Positions 46,545 through 55,554 of a DNA stretch of 64,000 bases are shown here, piece after piece (the first letter of the stretch is position 1; each line of letters starts with the position of its first letter). Origin of the DNA: Alkalispirillum mobile (GTDB lineage Bacteria > Pseudomonadota > Gammaproteobacteria > Nitrococcales > Halorhodospiraceae); the NCBI RefSeq assembly GCF_003664325.1, contig NZ_RCDA01000001.1:682001-746000 (forward strand), written 5' to 3'. The notes beneath the pieces were generated by a model. It saw nothing but the letters and a program-made list of their open reading frames with translations. It made no database searches and was not told the origin of the DNA. Position numbers and translations under genes: made by a program.

Positions 46545-47365
46545 GTGCCCGTGTCGATGTCGTGACCGCCGCCCTGCCAGCACCCGCCCGCCGCTGGGCG
46601 CAGGCGCTGGCCGGGCGGCTGGGCTACCCGCTGGCCGGTCTGGCGCTGCTGCTCGCGCTGTGGTGGCTGGGCGGGTATGCCATTGCAGCCAACCCCAGCA
46701 CCCAGGCCTTCTCCGGGTTCGGCCCCCAGTACGCGATTCCGGTGGCCTGGGAGTTGCTGATTTCCGGCCAGGCCTGGCACCACGCCGCCCCCAGCCTGAA
46801 CCGCATTGGCCAGGGCCTGCTCTACGCCACGCTGGTGGCCATTCCCATCGGCATCCTGGTGGGCGCCCTGCCGGTGGTGCGTCAGATCACCAGCTTTCCC
46901 TTCCAACTGCTCCGGATGGTCAGCCCGCTGGCCTGGATGCCCATCGCCGTGCTGGCCTTCGCCACCTGGGATGGGGCCATCATCTTCCTGATCTTCATGG
47001 CCGCGCTCTGGCCGGTGCTGTTCTCCACGGCCTTCGCCGTGCAGCGGATCGACCCCATGTACTTCAAGGTGGCGCGCAACTTCGGGGCAACCCCTTGGGC
47101 CAGCCTGCGGCGACTGGTGCTGCCCGCGGTGGCGCCGGACATCCTCGCCGGGTTCCGGCTGGCCCTGGGGATCGCCTGGGTGGTGCTGGTACCCGCCGAA
47201 TACCTCGGGGTCACCAGCGGGCTGGGCTATGCCATCAACGATGCCCGCGACATCCTCGCCTACGACCTGCTGGCGGCGCTGGTGTTGCTCATCGGCATCA
47301 TCGGGTACCTGCTGGACTCGGCGGTAGTGGCGCTGATCCGCTACCTGGGCTGGCAGGGCAGCTGA
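46541..47365 (+). CDS. ABC importer permease (nitrate/sulfonate/taurine type)
   Basis: A 274-residue BPD permease with about six helices. The EAA loop is present as KVARNFGATPWASLRRLVLPAVAPDILAG, read at about 177-205. The ATG overlaps the binding-protein stop by 4 bases. It completes the importer; an inverted repeat (GCCGGTGCAG / CTGCACCGGC) follows the stop. Confidence 0.92.
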   Translation: MSARVDVVTAALPAPARRWAQALAGRLGYPLAGLALLLALWWLGGYAIAANPSTQAFSGFGPQYAIPVAWELLISGQAWHHAAPSLNRIGQGLLYATLVAIPIGILVGALPVVRQITSFPFQLLRMVSPLAWMPIAVLAFATWDGAIIFLIFMAALWPVLFSTAFAVQRIDPMYFKVARNFGATPWASLRRLVLPAVAPDILAGFRLALGIAWVVLVPAEYLGVTSGLGYAINDARDILAYDLLAALVLLIGIIGYLLDSAVVALIRYLGWQGS

Positions 47366-47471
47366 GCCGTCCCGCCCGGCGCCGGTGCAGCCGCCCCCTT
47401 CGCCGGCGGGCCCTGCACCGGCCTGGGGCGGTTTCGTCGGGCACGCCCGCTGATTGGCGGGCCTGCCCGCA

Positions 47472-47487
47472 TGGTATCCGTCTTGCT
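47472..47487 (+). promoter_or_regulatory. Sigma54 promoter of the NifA-like activator gene
   Basis: TGGTATCCGTCTTGCT: GG and GC are 12 bases apart and the -12 TTGCT is perfect. A start near 47498 lies 24 bases before ATG 47522. It also shows that upstream in-frame starts in this stretch are not real. Confidence 0.65.
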
Positions 47488-47521
47488 TCAGCACGGATGG
47501 CCCCTAGTAGAGCGATCGCGC

Positions 47522-49162
47522 ATGGCTGAACTGATGACCACGGAACAGACCGACCACGACGCCCCGAACCAGGAGGCGCTGCTGCTCTCCGAAGCCGCCT
47601 CCCTGCTCAGTCGCTCGCTCGACCCGGACACCAACATCCCCGCCGTGCTGCGCCTGCTCTCTCAGTTGGTAGGGCTCAACCGCGGGCGGGTGGTACTGCC
47701 CGACGACAGCGATGACTGCTGCCTGCGCATCCGCTACGCCTACGGACTCCGCCCGGAGGAGCGCGCCCGCGGGACCTATCGGCTGGGCGAGGGCATCACC
47801 GGCCGCGTCATGCAGTCGGCAGGGCCCTGCATCGTGCAGGACGTGGACAGCGACGCCGACTACCTGTTTCGCGCCGTGGACCGGCCCACCCTGCCCGACG
47901 AGACGGTCTGCTTTATCGCCGTGCCGATCATGCTGGATGGCACGGCCATGGGGGTGCTCGGCTGCCACCGCCTGCGCAACCGCCCCCGCCCCTTCGAGGC
48001 GGATATCCACCTGCTGCGCATTCTCGCCGCCATGATCGGCCAGACCCTGCGCATCCAGGCCCTGATCCGCCAGCACACCGCCTGGCTGGAAGACCGCAAC
48101 CAGTCCCTGCGCTCGGCCCTGCAGCGCCACGGCGGCCAGCACGGGGTGCTCGGCGAGAGCCCGATGCTGCGCGAGGCGCTGGACGAGGCCATCCAGATTG
48201 CCGGCAGCGACGCCACCGTGATGCTGCTCGGCGAATCCGGCACCGGCAAGGAGAAGTTTGCCCGCCTCATCCATACCCACAGCGGCCGCCATGAAAAGCC
48301 GTTCATCTGCATCAACTGCGCCGCCATACCGGCTCAACTGCTGGAGGCGGAGCTGTTCGGCCACGAGCGGGGTGCGTTTACCGGAGCGGTCCGCGGACGC
48401 GCCGGCAAGGTGGAGATGGCCCAAGGGGGTACGCTTTTCCTGGACGAGATCGGCGACCTGGGCCTGGAGTTGCAGGCAAAACTGCTGCGCCTGCTGCAGG
48501 AGCGCACGGTGCAGCGGGTCGGGGGCGACCGGGACATCCCGGTGGATATCCGGGTGATCACCGCCACGCACCAGGATCTGCAGGTGGCCGTCAACGAGGG
48601 TCGCTTCCGGCTGGATCTGTTCTACCGGCTGAACGTGATCCCGCTGCGGTTGCCGGCGTTGCGGGAGCGGACCGGGGACGTGGTGCTGCTGGCGCGGCAC
48701 TTCCTCGACCGCTTCAACCACCAGCACACGCGCAACCTGAACATTGGCGCCGGGGTGTTGAATCGACTGCAGAGCTACCCCTGGCCGGGCAATATCCGCC
48801 AGTTGGAAAACGTCCTGGAGCGCGCCGTGCTTACCGCCAGGGGGCATGCCATCAGCGCGGAGGAGATCGAGCATATCCTCCATGAGGAATCGCTCATTGC
48901 CGAACGCGGCAAGCCAGCGCCGCCGGACGAGGCCCTTTCGCCCGCGCCGCTTCCGGGACCCACCGCGTCGGCGGCAATGGCCGGCCGCCCCTACCAGCGC
49001 GTCAGCGAAACCGACGTGGACCGGGTGATGGCCGCATTGCGGCAGTGCCGGGGCAATAAAACGGAGGCGGCAAGGCTGCTGGGCATGAGCCCCAGGCAGC
49101 TGTACTACCGGCTGGATAAGCTGGGGCTAAGAACCCCGAATCAGGGGAATTGGAGCGATTGA
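47522..49162 (+). CDS. Sigma54-dependent activator, NifA-like (GAF-AAA+-Fis)
   Basis: A 546-residue enhancer-binding protein. Residues about 30-185 form a GAF sensor; the stretch GTYRLGEGITGRVMQSAG closely resembles NifA. The AAA+ domain (about 205-435) has Walker A GESGTGKE, the sigma54-contact loop GAFTGA and Walker B GTLFLDEIGDL. The C-terminal Fis-type HTH reads TEAARLLGMSPRQLYYRL. The interdomain linker lacks the Cys cluster of oxygen-sensitive NifA proteins. It follows the ABC operon and probably drives the divergent sigma54 promoters and its own. No nif genes are in the window, so it may be a NifA paralogue with another signal. Confidence 0.9.
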   Translation: MAELMTTEQTDHDAPNQEALLLSEAASLLSRSLDPDTNIPAVLRLLSQLVGLNRGRVVLPDDSDDCCLRIRYAYGLRPEERARGTYRLGEGITGRVMQSAGPCIVQDVDSDADYLFRAVDRPTLPDETVCFIAVPIMLDGTAMGVLGCHRLRNRPRPFEADIHLLRILAAMIGQTLRIQALIRQHTAWLEDRNQSLRSALQRHGGQHGVLGESPMLREALDEAIQIAGSDATVMLLGESGTGKEKFARLIHTHSGRHEKPFICINCAAIPAQLLEAELFGHERGAFTGAVRGRAGKVEMAQGGTLFLDEIGDLGLELQAKLLRLLQERTVQRVGGDRDIPVDIRVITATHQDLQVAVNEGRFRLDLFYRLNVIPLRLPALRERTGDVVLLARHFLDRFNHQHTRNLNIGAGVLNRLQSYPWPGNIRQLENVLERAVLTARGHAISAEEIEHILHEESLIAERGKPAPPDEALSPAPLPGPTASAAMAGRPYQRVSETDVDRVMAALRQCRGNKTEAARLLGMSPRQLYYRLDKLGLRTPNQGNWSD

Positions 49163-49180
49163 ACCCGGATCTTTTCTGAG

Positions 49181-49450
49181 TCAGACCCGGATCACGCCCG
49201 CTTTACGGCCCCGTTCGTAGTCCTGAATCTCGCGCAGCAGGCTTTCTTCGAGCGCAGCGAGATTCTCCTCCGCGGGTTTCTCGTTAGCCACCTTGCGCAC
49301 TTGCTTACCGCGCTGGGTCTTGGCAGCCTTTTTATTCAGTGCCCGCTGCTCCAGCTCCCGGTCCACCTGGCTCGATAACTCGCGCAGCTGGTCCAGTGAC
49401 CACTTGCTGGAATCTGAAATCTCCAGGCTGGCACCTGGTCGCTTTGCCAT
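49181..49450 (-). CDS. Small charged helical hypothetical protein
   Basis: An 89-residue protein, highly charged and predicted mostly helical, with coiled-coil-like stretches at about 18-40 and 58-80. Basic (KKAAKTQRGKQVRK) and acidic segments alternate; no Cys, no membrane segment. I do not recognise a family. GAGG lies about 9 bases before the ATG. Convergent with the sigma54 activator gene and divergent from dgt. It could be a nucleic-acid-binding protein, but that is a guess. Confidence 0.6.
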   Translation of the reverse strand: MAKRPGASLEISDSSKWSLDQLRELSSQVDRELEQRALNKKAAKTQRGKQVRKVANEKPAEENLAALEESLLREIQDYERGRKAGVIRV

Positions 49451-49671
49451 CTTCTCTTCCCTCCTCAAAACCGGCCCTACGGGCCACTCACAGGCATGGT
49501 TAAATGATCTGACCACAGAATGCCAAGAGGGTGCCATCGGCTGCAACAAAAATTTGCAATTCGTTTCCGCGCCGAATCAACGTATTAAGGCTGGCGCCCG
49601 CCAGCCCTTTGCAGGCAGACTGGACCGGAACGGTCCACCGAAATGGTGGCAATAAAGCCGACGGAGGTGCA

Positions 49672-51078
49672 ATGGCGTCCTGCCCCGAAAAGATGGACTG
49701 GGAAGACCTGCTGAGCAAGCAACGGCTGGGCCGGCCGGAGGACGACGGCCATGTCGGCTTTCGCACCGATTTCCAGCGCGATTTCGACCGCCTGGTATTC
49801 TCATCGGCGTTCCGTCGCCTGCAGGACAAGACCCAGGTCTTCCCGTTGGCAGAGAGTGATTACGTGCGCACCCGGCTGACGCACAGCCTGGAGGTCTCCT
49901 GCGTCGGGCGCTCGCTCGGCACCCGCGTGGGCGAGGAGATCGTCCAGCGCGAGGGCTTTCGTGAAATCGCTCCCGGGGATATCGGCGCGATCGTGGCCGC
50001 CGCCTGCCTGGCCCACGATATCGGCAACCCGCCCTTCGGCCACGCCGGCGAGGACGCCATCCGCCACTGGGTGCGGACCAGTCGGGTGGCCCGCCGGGCC
50101 CTGGATGAACTCACGCCGGAACAGCGGGCCGAGTTTGAGCACTTCGAGGGTAATGCGCAGGGCTTTCGGGTAGTCAGCCGCTTGCAAAACCCGGACAACG
50201 AGGGTGGGTTGCAACTGACCCACGCCACGCTGGGGGCCGCGCTGAAGTATCCCTGCCCGGCGCACGCCATCGACGCGGGCCGGGGTATCAGCCGCAAGAA
50301 GTACGGCTACTTCGAGGCCGAGGCCCCGTTGTTCGAGCAGGTGGCGCAAACCGTGGGGCTGCTCCCCCAGGGTGAAGGCATTTACAGCCGCCACCCCCTG
50401 GCCTTCGTGATGGAGGCGGCCGACAACATCGCTTACCTGATCGTCGATTTCGAAGACGCCTTCCGCCTCGGCATCCTCGACTACGCCACCGTTCACGACC
50501 ATTTCCGGGCCCTGCTCCAGGGCCGGGGCCAGGCGACGTTGGATCAGCGCCTGGCCCGGTTGCGCGATGACAAGGAGCGGGTGGAGTACCTGCGCGCCAG
50601 GGCCATCAACGAACTGGTCGAGGCCAGCGCCCAGGCCTTCGTGGACCACGAGCAGGCCATCCTGGCCGGCCGGTTCACCGAGGAGTTGACCGACACGCTG
50701 CCCTTCAGCGAGGCGCTGAACGCCATCTCGCAGCACTCCCAGGAGAAGATCTACGACCACCTGGAGGTCCAGGGGGTATGCGCCGCGGGCTACAGCGTTA
50801 TCGGCGGGCTGCTGGATCTCTTCCACGAGGCCGTGCACGAGACCGCCGTGGCGATACGTGAGGGCGAGCGCCCCTCACCTCGCGCCCGCACCATCACCAA
50901 TCTGGTCCCGGCGCAGTTCCTTTACCAGTACACGCCCGACACCAGAGCCCCGGAACGGATCACGGCCCCTTACCCGCTGCTGCTCAACCTCACGGACTTT
51001 ATTGCCGGCATGACCGACGGCTACGCCGTCTCGCTCTACAAGAAGCTCACCGGCATGGCCCTGCCCCACCACGGTTGA
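49672..51078 (+). CDS. dgt: Deoxyguanosinetriphosphate triphosphohydrolase (dGTPase)
   Basis: A 468-residue HD-domain enzyme that hydrolyses dNTPs to nucleoside and triphosphate. The HD metal site is visible: TRLTHSLEVSCVGRSLG (about 70) and AHDIGNPPFGHAGEDAI (about 118), with the family QDKTQVF segment before them. GGAGG lies just before the ATG. Sequence family is secure; preference for dGTP over other dNTPs cannot be read. Confidence 0.92.
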   Translation: MASCPEKMDWEDLLSKQRLGRPEDDGHVGFRTDFQRDFDRLVFSSAFRRLQDKTQVFPLAESDYVRTRLTHSLEVSCVGRSLGTRVGEEIVQREGFREIAPGDIGAIVAAACLAHDIGNPPFGHAGEDAIRHWVRTSRVARRALDELTPEQRAEFEHFEGNAQGFRVVSRLQNPDNEGGLQLTHATLGAALKYPCPAHAIDAGRGISRKKYGYFEAEAPLFEQVAQTVGLLPQGEGIYSRHPLAFVMEAADNIAYLIVDFEDAFRLGILDYATVHDHFRALLQGRGQATLDQRLARLRDDKERVEYLRARAINELVEASAQAFVDHEQAILAGRFTEELTDTLPFSEALNAISQHSQEKIYDHLEVQGVCAAGYSVIGGLLDLFHEAVHETAVAIREGERPSPRARTITNLVPAQFLYQYTPDTRAPERITAPYPLLLNLTDFIAGMTDGYAVSLYKKLTGMALPHHG

Positions 51079-51119
51079 GCCCGTGGGGGGCAGGCGGCTC
51101 GGCGCTGAATCGGCAGGTG

Positions 51120-53369
51120 TCAGGAGGCGGCGGAGCTGAGACCCGCCTTCTCGACCAGTTGCGCCAGCGGCATGGGGTGGGCGAACAGGTACCCCTGCAG
51201 CAGGTCGCAGTCGCGGCCCCGCAAGGCCTGCCACTGCGCTTCCGTCTCGATGCCCTCCGCCACTACCTCGAGCGAAAGGTGATGGGCCATGGTGATCACG
51301 CCCTGCACGATGGCCGCGGACCCCCGACTGTCCATCATGTCGCTGATAAAGCTGCGGTCGAGCTTGACCTTGTTGATGGGCAGGTAACGCAGGTAGCTGA
51401 GGCTGGAGAAACCGGTACCGAAATCGTCAATGGCCGCGTGCACGCCCAGCTCCCGTAGCGCCTTGAGACTCGCTATGGCGCCATCGGCATCGGCCATGAG
51501 CACCCCTTCGGTAAGCTCCAGCTCCAGGAGGTGCGCCGGCAACCCCGTCTCCGCCAGCACCTGCGCGAGATTCGCCACAAAGCTGGGCCTGGCAAACTGC
51601 AGGGGCGAGATATTGACGGCCACCGGGATGGGCTGCACCCCCTGCCCCTGTAGCGCCATCATATCGCTGCAGGCCCGGCGGAGAATCCACTGGCCGATCT
51701 CGATAATCTGCCCGGTCTGCTCCGCCAGCGGAATAAACACCCCCGGCGAGAGGGTCCCCCGCTCGGGATGGTGCCAGCGAACCAGGGCCTCGATACTGCG
51801 CAGCTCACCGGAGGTGGCATCCACCACCGGCTGATAGTGCAGGCTCAGCTGATCGTTGCTGATGGCCTCCTGCAGGTCGCGCCGCAGGCTGACGTTCTCC
51901 CCGGGCTCCGCCCCGTCCCCACCCGCATAGCGCCGCCAGGTGTTGCGGCCCTGGCGCTTGGCCTGCTGCATCGCACGGTTGGCAAATTGGACCAACTCCT
52001 CGGGACTGCGCACATCGTCGTGGCTGAAAGCGATACCGACGCTGGCGCTGATATGCACCTGCTCCGTGCCCAAGGTGTGGGAGCGAGAGAACAGCCCGAG
52101 CACGCGCTCCGCCAGGGCCAATGCCTCCTGCTCGTCGGCCAGACTGGGCAGCAGCAGGACAAACTCGTCTCCCCCGAACCGGGAGAGGGTATCCCCGGGC
52201 CCCAGCAGCTTCTCCAACCGCCTTGCCGTGGCGACCAGCAGCCTATCGCCGAAGGCATGCCCGAGACTGTCGTTCACCGGCTTGAAGTCGTCCAGGTCGA
52301 TGTACAAAACGGCCAGAGGCTGGCGGTGCCGGCGGCAGAGCTCAAAGTCGTGGGCCAGCCGTGACTCGAACTCCCGCCGGTTGGGCAGCCCGGTGAGGGC
52401 ATCGTGGCTGGCGTAATAGGCCAGGCGCGCCTCGTACTGCTTGCGCAGGGTGATATCCCGGGCAATGCCATAGATACCGATGACCTGGTCATCAACGATG
52501 ATGGGCAGGTTGGTGATATCCAGAGCGACCGGCTGGTCCGCATTCGCCCGATACGCCTTGATCTCGTAGTGTTGCGGCTCGCCACGGACCGCCGCGGCGA
52601 AGGCCTCCTCACAGCGTTGCCGGCAGTCCTCGGTGACCAGGTCGTTGTAGTGTCGGCCAAGCAAACGAGATTCGGGCAACCCCAAGATGTCCCCGGCCGC
52701 CCGGTTTAGGGCACATAGGCGCCCGGCCATGTCGATTTGGAAAACGGCATCGGGATGCTCGGTAAACAGTGACCGGTACCGCTGTTCCGTCTCCTCGAGC
52801 GTACGCCGCTCCTGGTGGCGTTCCACCGCCAGGGCCACCAGGCCGGCGGCCCGGTTGATATGCGCCTGATCGGCCTCGTCCGGCACGCCGGGCCCGCGGT
52901 AATAGGTGGCAAAGGTGCCCAGCAGGGCACCGTCCCGGCCGAGCACCGGCATGGACCAGCAGGCCCGCACCCCCTCCGCCCGGGCGAGCGCATGGAAACC
53001 GCGCCAGGCATCCGACTCGGCAATATCCTCGGTGATCACCAGCTGCCGCAGATAAGCGGCTGAGCCGCATGAGCCGACATGGGGACCGATCGGGATATCC
53101 TGCATGGCAGCGCGGTAAGCCGGTGACAGACTGTCGCCTCCCGCCAGCGTAAGCGACTGGCGTTCGGCATCGAACAGCATGATGGAGACCAGCGCCCCTG
53201 GGAGCAGCTGTTCGCCCATCCGACTGATTGCGGCCAAGGTGGTTTCGAGAGGCGCATGCCGCGCAATCAAGTCCTGAATCCGCTGCTGGGCCTCAAGTTG
53301 TGCACGGACGTCGGCCACCGGTAAGTGCCCACCCTCGCGCTTTGGGGATAAAGACGGGTCACCTACCAT
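51120..53369 (-). CDS. Cyclic-di-GMP signalling protein, GAF-PAS-GGDEF-EAL
   Basis: A 749-residue cytoplasmic sensor. GAF at about 25-190, PAS at about 195-320, GGDEF at about 330-490 and EAL at about 505-740. The cyclase site RFGGDEF is intact, but the usual inhibitory RxxD upstream is absent (GPGD). The EAL motif (EALVRWHHPE), NISPLQF, DDFGTGFSSL and VVAEGIET indicate an active phosphodiesterase. Both activities are possible. It starts 2 bases after a DUF2237 gene and is convergent with dgt. Confidence 0.95.
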   Translation of the reverse strand: MVGDPSLSPKREGGHLPVADVRAQLEAQQRIQDLIARHAPLETTLAAISRMGEQLLPGALVSIMLFDAERQSLTLAGGDSLSPAYRAAMQDIPIGPHVGSCGSAAYLRQLVITEDIAESDAWRGFHALARAEGVRACWSMPVLGRDGALLGTFATYYRGPGVPDEADQAHINRAAGLVALAVERHQERRTLEETEQRYRSLFTEHPDAVFQIDMAGRLCALNRAAGDILGLPESRLLGRHYNDLVTEDCRQRCEEAFAAAVRGEPQHYEIKAYRANADQPVALDITNLPIIVDDQVIGIYGIARDITLRKQYEARLAYYASHDALTGLPNRREFESRLAHDFELCRRHRQPLAVLYIDLDDFKPVNDSLGHAFGDRLLVATARRLEKLLGPGDTLSRFGGDEFVLLLPSLADEQEALALAERVLGLFSRSHTLGTEQVHISASVGIAFSHDDVRSPEELVQFANRAMQQAKRQGRNTWRRYAGGDGAEPGENVSLRRDLQEAISNDQLSLHYQPVVDATSGELRSIEALVRWHHPERGTLSPGVFIPLAEQTGQIIEIGQWILRRACSDMMALQGQGVQPIPVAVNISPLQFARPSFVANLAQVLAETGLPAHLLELELTEGVLMADADGAIASLKALRELGVHAAIDDFGTGFSSLSYLRYLPINKVKLDRSFISDMMDSRGSAAIVQGVITMAHHLSLEVVAEGIETEAQWQALRGRDCDLLQGYLFAHPMPLAQLVEKAGLSSAAS

Positions 53370-53371
53370 GG

Positions 53372-53752
53372 TTACAGCGAGACCGGGCCCACCGCATGAG
53401 CCTTCAGGTCTTTCAGCGAGGCGACTTGCAGGGCGGATTCGTGCGTGGCCTCGAGGATGACCGGCGGGGCACAGCCCGCATGGCAGGCCTCAGACCAACG
53501 TGCCGCACACAGACACCAGCGATCACCGGCCTGCAGCCCGGGAAACCCGAACTCCGGGCGCGGTGTCTGCAGGTCGTTACCCCGTCGAGCGGAAAAGGCC
53601 AGGAAATCGTCCGTGACCAGGGCACAAACAACGTGCAGTCCGGCATCCGTGGCGTCGGTATGGCAGTAACCGTCGCGAAAATACCCCGTCATGGGATCAC
53701 GACAACAGGATTGCAGGGGCGTACCCAGCACATTCACCGCGTCACTGCTCAT
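53372..53752 (-). CDS. DUF2237 family protein
   Basis: A 126-residue Cys-rich soluble protein. The family core is visible: NVLGTPLQSCCRDPMTGYFRDGYC, VCALVTDDFLAFS, then WCLCAARWSEACHAG. Eight or more Cys suggest metal binding or disulphides. The function of DUF2237 is unknown. The start is at 53752 because homologues begin at this NVLG segment; the frame stays open further upstream. It precedes the GGDEF-EAL gene with a 2-base gap. Confidence 0.85.
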   Translation of the reverse strand: MSSDAVNVLGTPLQSCCRDPMTGYFRDGYCHTDATDAGLHVVCALVTDDFLAFSARRGNDLQTPRPEFGFPGLQAGDRWCLCAARWSEACHAGCAPPVILEATHESALQVASLKDLKAHAVGPVSL

Positions 53753-53868
53753 GCTGCACCTCGGGTTGCCATTACCGCCAGTCGGCGTCAGCCCACACAC
53801 TAACGCCCTTCGAGCATGGTAGCCCAGTCGCAGCGAACTTGTCTCAGGTTGGGCGAAGGGTTCAGCCG

Positions 53869-54282
53869 TTACCGGTCATGCCCGTGCGCGACCGGACTGC
53901 CTGCCCCTCCCTTGGCGTCGGACTGCAACTGCCCGACCAGCTGCGGGAAAATCTTGTCCGCTGCCGCTTCCGACCAGGGCTTGCGGTATTGCTTCCGGAC
54001 ACCATGGTCGGTGAGCAACTCATGCCAGGTCGGTTGAATGCCGTGGCGGGCCAGGCTGTGCCGCACACACTGAAGCTGGCAACCATCGAGCGCGAGGATC
54101 GGCCGCCCGGACTTGGCCTTTTTCACCAGGGACGGGACATCGCCCCCGACCCCGGCGATGCAGGACATCTCCGCCACCCCTTCCGATTGCAGGCGGAGGG
54201 CCAGGTGGTTGGCCAGCTGGGCGACACTGGAACAACCGGAACAGGAATAGACCAGGGGCTTTTCGTTAGTGAAACGACTCAT
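53869..54282 (-). CDS. DGC-domain putative zinc-binding protein
   Basis: A 137-residue protein of the DGC family: YSCSGCSSVAQLANHLA at about 12-28, CIAGVGGDV at about 41, then the ALDGCQLQCVRHSL signature at about 64-77. Four or more conserved Cys suggest zinc or another metal. Biochemical role is unknown. It is divergent from nnrS and shares its upstream region with an NsrR-like site, so a link to NO or metal stress is inferred. Confidence 0.88.
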   Translation of the reverse strand: MSRFTNEKPLVYSCSGCSSVAQLANHLALRLQSEGVAEMSCIAGVGGDVPSLVKKAKSGRPILALDGCQLQCVRHSLARHGIQPTWHELLTDHGVRKQYRKPWSEAAADKIFPQLVGQLQSDAKGGAGSPVAHGHDR

Positions 54283-54362
54283 TCAGGCCTCGCTCGGCAG
54301 AGGGACTTCGCCCGCAGGCTGCCTCATTTAGGGCCCGATGTGCGTTGATGCGCGGCAACATT

Positions 54363-54385
54363 AAGATGCATTCTATTTGTTCTTT
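54363..54385. promoter_or_regulatory. NsrR-like operator upstream of nnrS
   Basis: AAGATGCATTCTATTTGTTCTTT at 54363-54385 has a perfect left half (AAGATGCAT) of the NsrR consensus and a degenerate right half. A weaker Fnr/Dnr-like TTGATGCGCGGCAA lies at 54345-54358. The site lies about 30-50 bases before nnrS. Confidence 0.5.
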
Positions 54386-54414
54386 ATCCACCTTGGCCCT
54401 AAAGTGCCTTAGCC

Positions 54415-55554
54415 ATGTCCCAGACTCACAGCACGCCCCAGACCCGCCGTCGCCGGTATCACAAGGCCGACACCTTCTTCTTCCCTGCCGCGGTCCTCTT
54501 TGCCCTGATCGCGGTCCCGCTCTCCGTCCAGGGAATCTACCACCATCAGCCCCTGGCACCCGGTCTGGCCACACCGCTGGATCACGGCCAGGAACTGCTG
54601 TTCGGTTATGGCCTCGCGCTGGTCACCGGTTTCATGGCAACCCGCGTCACCTTACCCACCCTGCTCACCCTGGCCACGCTCTGGCTCGCCGCACGGGTCA
54701 GTGGCGCGGTAATGCCCCACGGGGCGCTGCCCGCGCTGCTCAACGGACTATTCGTCTTTCTGCTGGCCACGCAGATCCTGCCGCCGCTGCTTCGCAGTGC
54801 GAAAAAGTGGCGCAACCAGGCCTTTGGCTGGCTGCTGCTGGCCCTCTGCGGGGTGGCTGCCCTCTACCACCTGGCCCGGGGCCTGGATCACTACGGCGTC
54901 AGCTGGCTGTTGCTCCGCGAATCGGTGCTGTTGTTTGCCCTGCTGATGCTCTTTGTCGGGGGGCGGATAATCGCCCCGGCCGTAGCGGGCGCGATCGAGC
55001 GCCAGGGCGGGCGGCTGGAAGCCCGGGTGCAACCCCGCCTGGAGGCGGCCCTGCTCCTGCTCATGGCGCTGGCCATCGTGTGTGCGGCCATACCCGGCCT
55101 TGGCCTGCCGGCTGGCCTGGCCCTGTTGGCCACGGCAGGCGTGGCCGCGGCGCGCCTGTTCCGCTGGCAGCTCTGGCGCTGCATCCACCGCCCAGACCTG
55201 GTCGCGCTCGGGGTCGGTTACGGCTGGCTGGTGGCGGGCACCCTGCTGCTCGGTGCGGTTCAGTTCGGATGGCTCGCGCCGGGCACCGCCACCCACGCCA
55301 TCACAGTCGGTGCGCTAGGGGCTCTGAGTACCGCGGTCATCACCCGGACCTGGGGCCATCGCCACCGCTGCTTGCCCGGGTTCTATCGCTGGCTGCTGCT
55401 CGTGACCGCGTTGGTCAGCCTGAGTGCGCTGCTGCGGATCCTCTGGGCCGATACCCTGATCGGACTCTGGTCGGCAGCAGCACTATGGACTGGCGCAATG
55501 GTATTCCAGTTAGCGCTACTGCTCTGGGTCGTCATGCCGCGGGGGCAACACTGA
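54415..55554 (+). CDS. nnrS: NnrS family haem-copper membrane protein
   Basis: A 379-residue protein with about 12 helices. NnrS proteins relieve nitrosative stress. Family marks are HKADTFFFPAAV near the N-terminus, DHGQELLFGYGLALVTGFM and HAITVGALGALSTAVITRTWGH with conserved His. The gene overlaps the LysR gene tail to tail by 39 bases. Upstream NsrR-like site supports NO control. Confidence 0.92.
   Translation: MSQTHSTPQTRRRRYHKADTFFFPAAVLFALIAVPLSVQGIYHHQPLAPGLATPLDHGQELLFGYGLALVTGFMATRVTLPTLLTLATLWLAARVSGAVMPHGALPALLNGLFVFLLATQILPPLLRSAKKWRNQAFGWLLLALCGVAALYHLARGLDHYGVSWLLLRESVLLFALLMLFVGGRIIAPAVAGAIERQGGRLEARVQPRLEAALLLLMALAIVCAAIPGLGLPAGLALLATAGVAAARLFRWQLWRCIHRPDLVALGVGYGWLVAGTLLLGAVQFGWLAPGTATHAITVGALGALSTAVITRTWGHRHRCLPGFYRWLLLVTALVSLSALLRILWADTLIGLWSAAALWTGAMVFQLALLLWVVMPRGQH

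Noticed and set aside
47522-49162. True NifA of a nitrogen-fixation cluster
   Set aside because: No nif genes are present and the Cys motif of oxygen-sensitive NifA linkers is absent; only NifA-like is justified.
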